From the NCBI GenBank assembly GCA_002411015.1, contig DHPY01000006.1, positions 1 to 64,000 on the forward strand: a stretch of DNA of 64,000 nucleotides, read 5' to 3'. The notes below the pieces were generated by a model. The model did no database searches. It was not told the DNA's origin and saw only the letters and a program-made list of their open reading frames with translations. A program made the position numbers and the translations under genes. The stretch comes from Armatimonadetes bacterium UBA5352. Its GTDB lineage: Bacteria; Armatimonadota; Zipacnadia; Zipacnadales; UBA5352. Below, one piece after another: positions 62,071 to 64,000 of the stretch. Position 1 is the first letter of the stretch, and every line of letters begins with the position of its first letter.

Positions 62071-62688
62071 TCAGAAGACCGGCGGTGACGGCGGCATCAG
62101 GCCCAGGCTGATCGTGACGCCTGCGATCTTCGTTCCCGCCTGGACTGTGGCGGTGGCCGACCCCGTGGCGAGTCCGTCCGCTGACACCGCGGTCAGTGCC
62201 TGACTGCCCGCGAGCAGATTGTAGATGCTGAACGTGCCGTCTGCGCGGCTGGTGGCCGTCGCATTACCGCTGCGGATGGTGGCGCCGCCCGCAGCCGTTC
62301 CGCCGCGCCGGACCGTGCCGGAGACGGCGCCCCGCCCTGCCAGCAGGACAGGTTGCAGACAGCGCGTTCCCATCTGATTGACGCCGTCCTGCACTGAGAC
62401 GTTCGTTTGAAGCTGCTGGAATCCGGTGGCTGCAATGGTGACCATCTGGCTCCCGACGGGCGCCTGGATGGAGAATACTCCATTCGCGTCGCTTTGCACA
62501 GAGGCGGAGCCGACTCGTATGGTGGCGCCGGCAATCGGGGCGAGGGTCCCGTCATTGAGGACAGTGCCGCGGAGGGTAGCTTGTGCGGGGGTGACACCCC
62601 CACCGCCGCCGCCACAGCCCGCAAGGACGACTGCGCCAACCGCCAATGCAACCGCTGCAACCGCAACCTTTGCTCGCATCTTCTGCAC
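62071..62688 (-). CDS. Lipoprotein with two carboxypeptidase-regulatory-like domains
   Basis: A 205-residue lipoprotein. The signal peptide ends VLAGC followed by six Gly. Two Ig-like CarboxypepD_reg folds come next (TLRGTVLNDGTLAPIAGATI and AVSGTVRRGGTAAGGATIRS), each with the DANGVFSI / ADGTFSIYN turn. Such folds serve as surface spacers or binding modules. It ends 8 bases upstream of lptC, so it may be in the same transcript. Confidence 0.8.
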   Translation of the reverse strand: MQKMRAKVAVAAVALAVGAVVLAGCGGGGGGVTPAQATLRGTVLNDGTLAPIAGATIRVGSASVQSDANGVFSIQAPVGSQMVTIAATGFQQLQTNVSVQDGVNQMGTRCLQPVLLAGRGAVSGTVRRGGTAAGGATIRSGNATATSRADGTFSIYNLLAGSQALTAVSADGLATGSATATVQAGTKIAGVTISLGLMPPSPPVF

Positions 62689-62720
62689 GCTCCCTGGGAC
62701 AGGAGTCCGCTGGCCGATCG

Positions 62721-63917
62721 CTACACCGTCAGCACGAAGTTAATACCACTGACGATCACTCCGCCGGGGGGCACAGTCACCTCGCGAGTGATTGAGCGTC
62801 CCTGGTAGGTGACCGTCAGCTCGTATGCCCCCTGTGGGACGAAGAGACCGTAGTGACCTGAGGCGTCGGTGGTGGCCTCATCGAGCACCGTGCCGGTCGT
62901 GAGCGACAGAGCACGCACCGTCGCTCCCGCATTGTCCGCGGAGCCGCTGAGGGTGACGGTGCCCGTGATGGTGTGGGGGCCACCGGGCGGGTCGCCGGCC
63001 TCCTCAAAGAGCTCAAGCGTCACGTCGCCCATCCCGGGGAGGATGCGCACGACCGCTTCCAGCTCCTCGTAGCCGGAGGAAGTGACGGTCACGGACTGGT
63101 CGCCCACCGGCACGTCGGTGACGGCGAAGCGCCCGTTGGCGCCTGTCTGGACAGGGCTGCTGGTGCCGACAGTGACCTGCGCGCCCGCAACAGGCAGTCG
63201 CGTAAGCACATCCACCACGATGCCCGTGACGTCCACCGATGTATCGCCGCCCACAAGCTCGAAGTCCACCGGGGCGTTCTGGCCGACCGAATCAGCACGG
63301 ACGGTCACGGCGCGCGAGGCGCCGAGGTACCCCGCAACCTGGACGGTGACACTGTTCTGTCCCTTCGGGATGCCCGCGACGAGGTAGGCGCCGTCGGCTG
63401 CAGTGTAACCGCCAACCGCCGCGCTCTGGTTGCCTGACGGTGTGAACTGCACGAAGGCGTTGGCGATCGGCTGCCCGGTCTCTTCATCGGTGACTGTCCC
63501 CGAGACTGAGCCGGTCAGCGCAGGATCGGCCGGGGTCATCGCAACCGTGACCCATGTTGCCGCCGTTACCTGCATCTGCACCTGCTGAGTCGCGGTCCGA
63601 TAGCCCGCGGCATTGGCTGTGAGCGGCTGAGTGGGCGGAGTGGCGGTCCCGATCGGCACGTCGCGCAGGATGAGCTGCTGATCGCTTGGCCGAAGCTCAC
63701 CTCGCACGCCACCGACGGTCACCGTGGCGTTCACGGCGAGCGGAACGCTCGTCTCCGCCTCCACCACGAGCACGACGACCGAGCCGCCCCCGCCGGTGTC
63801 GTCCGCCGGTGGCAGGCCGCCGCATCCCGTCAGGCTGATGCTCGCGATGACTGAGACCGCGATGAGTGACGTGAGCGCGGTCGGGAACTGCCTGGGTGTG
63901 CGTGGGCGAGCTGTCAC
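62721..63917 (-). CDS. Lipoprotein with four carboxypeptidase-regulatory-like domains
   Basis: A 398-residue lipoprotein (lipobox SLTGC). The body holds about four CarboxypepD_reg-like Ig folds: near residues 45-125, 135-220 (SGTVTDEETGQPIANAFVQF), 225-310 (TGIVVDVLTRLPVAGAQVTV) and 315-398 (ITGTVTLSGSADNAGATVRA). Each shows the ADGAYLV / ANGRFAV / ASGHYGLF turn. GTG start, with GAGGA upstream. It is probably a surface-exposed spacer or adhesin. Confidence 0.78.
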   Translation of the reverse strand: MTARPRTPRQFPTALTSLIAVSVIASISLTGCGGLPPADDTGGGGSVVVLVVEAETSVPLAVNATVTVGGVRGELRPSDQQLILRDVPIGTATPPTQPLTANAAGYRTATQQVQMQVTAATWVTVAMTPADPALTGSVSGTVTDEETGQPIANAFVQFTPSGNQSAAVGGYTAADGAYLVAGIPKGQNSVTVQVAGYLGASRAVTVRADSVGQNAPVDFELVGGDTSVDVTGIVVDVLTRLPVAGAQVTVGTSSPVQTGANGRFAVTDVPVGDQSVTVTSSGYEELEAVVRILPGMGDVTLELFEEAGDPPGGPHTITGTVTLSGSADNAGATVRALSLTTGTVLDEATTDASGHYGLFVPQGAYELTVTYQGRSITREVTVPPGGVIVSGINFVLTV

Positions 63918-63934
63918 GTGATCGCTTTCCTCAT

Positions 63935-64000
63935 CTAACGCGTGATCTGCAGCGGTCGAAGCGCCTGCGCCTGTCGGCCGCTGTCGTCGCGTGCCGTCAT
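63935..64000 (-). CDS. 3' end of a gene entering from beyond the window
   Basis: An open minus-strand frame runs in from the window edge for 21 codons and stops with TAG (63937-63935), 18 bases upstream of the next gene. Its end reads SGRQAQALRPLQITR. Too short to identify. Confidence 0.3.
   Translation of the reverse strand: MTARDDSGRQAQALRPLQITR

Noticed and set aside
63935..64000. RNase PH N-terminus-like sequence (GRQAQALRP)
   Set aside because: The likeness is to the start of RNase PH, but this frame ends right after it, so it is the end of some other gene or chance.

Overview
The window is a 64 kb piece of a high-GC bacterial chromosome with about 60 protein genes, four tRNA genes and no rRNA. 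Three things point to a diderm of the Terrabacteria type, best matching Armatimonadota or a near relative. First, there is a sporulation-type sigma-H factor beside secG. Second, lptC and lptA homologues (outer-membrane lipopolysaccharide transport) occur together with an S-layer-homology protein. Third, there are many secreted LamG, heparinase-like and OPT-like proteins of the kind seen in uncultivated Armatimonadota and Planctomycetes-like genomes. This assignment is inference from gene content; no 16S gene is present.

Layout. 1-11.2 kb: a carbohydrate-oriented cluster with a LamG/CARDB exoprotein, a GT39-like membrane glycosyltransferase, a carbohydrate-binding-like exoprotein, a large glycosidase-like exoprotein, a sugar-phosphate isomerase/epimerase-like enzyme and a divergent Gfo/Idh/MocA protein. 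11.3-20.9 kb: mostly minus-strand metabolism (argH, a ferritin-like protein, argG, pyrB fused to a PyrI-like zinc domain, pyrF, a methyltransferase, a REC-GAF regulator, acylphosphatase). An orphan DNA methyltransferase and a remarkable cloverleaf inverted-repeat element lie between argH and argG. 21-30.5 kb: a PfkB kinase, an HpcH aldolase, a flippase-like protein, an MNT/HEPN pair with a broken HEPN gene, a LamG plus YesU-like protein, a heparinase II/III family protein and an SLH protein. 30.7-33.7 kb: a small Tad/Flp pilus island (TadG-like, then two TadE-Flp pairs, the second TadE frameshifted). 33.7-41.2 kb: a minus-strand run with a radical SAM protein, an RNA methylase, a ClpN-RidA fusion, a glycosidase-like exoprotein and an acyl-CoA ligase.

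41.5-48.2 kb is the translation core: secG, sigH, tRNA-Thr, tRNA-Tyr, tRNA-Thr, tuf, rpmG, tRNA-Trp, secE, nusG, rplK, rplA, an L10 leader, rplJ and rplL. rpoB does not follow rplL; an unrecognised gene does. rplJ appears to start at an AUU codon. 49.6-64 kb: proA-proB, a GT2 glycosyltransferase, a CBS protein with an ion transporter, zinc-ribbon membrane proteins, a HEAT/TPR exoprotein, an OPT-like transporter, lptC-lptA and two Ig-like-fold lipoproteins.

Short palindromic repeats of several families recur between genes (near 9.0, 11.2-11.3, 17.3, 21.1 and 22.1 kb). The strongest candidates for undescribed biology are the perfectly abutting four-way-junction element at 14548-14668, the ClpN-RidA fusion protein, the AUU-initiated rplJ and the PyrB-zinc-domain fusion.
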